From an uncultured Eubacteriales bacterium (GTDB lineage Bacteria > Bacillota > Clostridia > Oscillospirales > CAG-272): a DNA stretch of 5,610 bases. Below the pieces are notes generated by a model. The model made no database searches, was not told the DNA's origin, and saw only the letters and a program-made list of their open reading frames with translations. Position 1 is the stretch's first letter. Every line of letters starts with the position of its first letter. Made by a program: the position numbers and the translations under genes. Location of the stretch: positions 1-5,610 of the forward strand of contig CAKSUH010000114.1 in NCBI GenBank assembly GCA_934500855.1, written 5' to 3'. Below are positions 5,205 through 5,610 of this stretch, in pieces.

Positions 5205-5610
5205 ATGCCATCCGAAAACATTCAATGGTTCCCGGGTCATATGGCGAAAACCCGCCGTCTGATCGCGGAGAATCTCGGAAATGTCGATTTGGTTCTGGAA
5301 CTGCGCGACGCGCGGATCCCCTACAGCTCGGCAAATCCCGAAATTACAAAACTGTGCGGCGACAAGCCGCGCCTGCTTCTTCTGAACAAAGCCTCGCTCG
5401 CCGACCCCGCGCAGAACGCGGTCTGGCAGGCACAGCTCAGCGGCGCAAACACCCGCTGTATCCTCACCGACTGTACGAGCGGCGCGGGACTGAACCGTCT
5501 TGCCCCCGCCGTGCGGGAGCTGTGCGCCGAAAAACTTGCCCGTTGGGAAGCCAAAGGAATGCGGGGCAAGCAATTGCGCGCGATGGTGGTGGGGATTCCG
5601 AATGTCGGAA
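5205..5610 (+). CDS. rbgA: Ribosome biogenesis GTPase A (circularly permuted), N-terminal part
   Basis: The gene runs off the window after 135 residues; full RbgA/YlqF is about 280-290. RbgA is a GTPase needed for late 50S subunit maturation. Opening MPSENIQWFPGHMAKTRR and the DARIPYSSANP motif (35-45) are diagnostic of the YlqF/RbgA family. As expected for a circularly permuted GTPase, the G4-type motif (NKAS, 61-64) comes first, then a G5-type region (TDCTSGAGL, 88-96). The P-loop GIPNVG (130-135) follows and is cut at the edge before its Lys. The odd point is Ser64 where the NKxD motif has Asp, the residue that normally reads the guanine base. The start at 5205 is supported by GAGGT at 5193-5197, which overlaps the lepB stop codon, at 7-nt spacing. 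It is 10 bp after lepB and clearly in the same operon; rnhB commonly follows in Bacillota. Confidence 0.96.
   Translation, partial: MPSENIQWFPGHMAKTRRLIAENLGNVDLVLELRDARIPYSSANPEITKLCGDKPRLLLLNKASLADPAQNAVWQAQLSGANTRCILTDCTSGAGLNRLAPAVRELCAEKLARWEAKGMRGKQLRAMVVGIPNVG

Noticed and set aside
1..5610. CRISPR array, insertion sequence, tRNA, rRNA or phage attachment site
   Set aside because: I saw no regularly spaced long repeats, transposase-like protein, terminal inverted repeats or cloverleaf sequence anywhere in the window.

Overview
The window looks like a piece of chromosome from a Bacillota bacterium, most likely a Clostridia-type organism of moderate GC (mid-50s percent by eye). Four things support this: a large SRP RNA with an Alu domain directly upstream of dnaX, the lepB-rbgA gene order, an S-layer-homology (SLH) surface protein, and near-consensus sigma-A type promoters. 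I see no mobile element, CRISPR array, tRNA or rRNA. The genes are housekeeping or envelope genes, and I do not see evidence for an undescribed multi-gene system.

Left half, all on the minus strand (read from 3140 down to 1): a small membrane-anchored protein of unknown function (3052-2456) is driven by a perfect-consensus promoter with a structured leader of about 85 nt, and it ends at a strong intrinsic terminator (2399-2431). Next is a secreted protein with cadherin/Ig-like domains and three C-terminal SLH domains (2354-1032). Its 3' side carries three perfect 11-bp tandem repeats and a long hairpin. Then comes the SRP RNA gene (about 855-587) with its own promoter (886-914), a 23-bp closing helix and an intrinsic terminator (496-546). 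The last gene is the 5' third or so of dnaX (475 to the window edge), encoding the DNA polymerase III tau/gamma clamp-loader subunit.

Right half, on the plus strand: an extended -10 promoter (3248-3276) lies back to back with the promoter of the minus-strand membrane protein. It drives an apparent three-gene operon. The first gene encodes an alkaline-phosphatase-superfamily protein of the archaeal-type phosphoglycerate mutase / proposed homoserine kinase family (3310-4551). It overlaps by 11 nt with lepB, a type I signal peptidase (4541-5194). After a 10-bp gap comes rbgA (ylqF), a circularly permuted GTPase for 50S ribosome assembly, cut by the window edge (5205-5610).

SRP RNA and signal peptidase serve successive steps of protein export, and the SLH protein is a likely client of both. 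They are on separate transcripts, so this is shared physiology rather than one operon. The points most worth a second look are the RbgA G4 motif reading NKAS instead of NKxD, the terminator abutting the dnaX ribosome binding site, the real function of the ApgM-family enzyme, and the repeat/hairpin block after the SLH gene.
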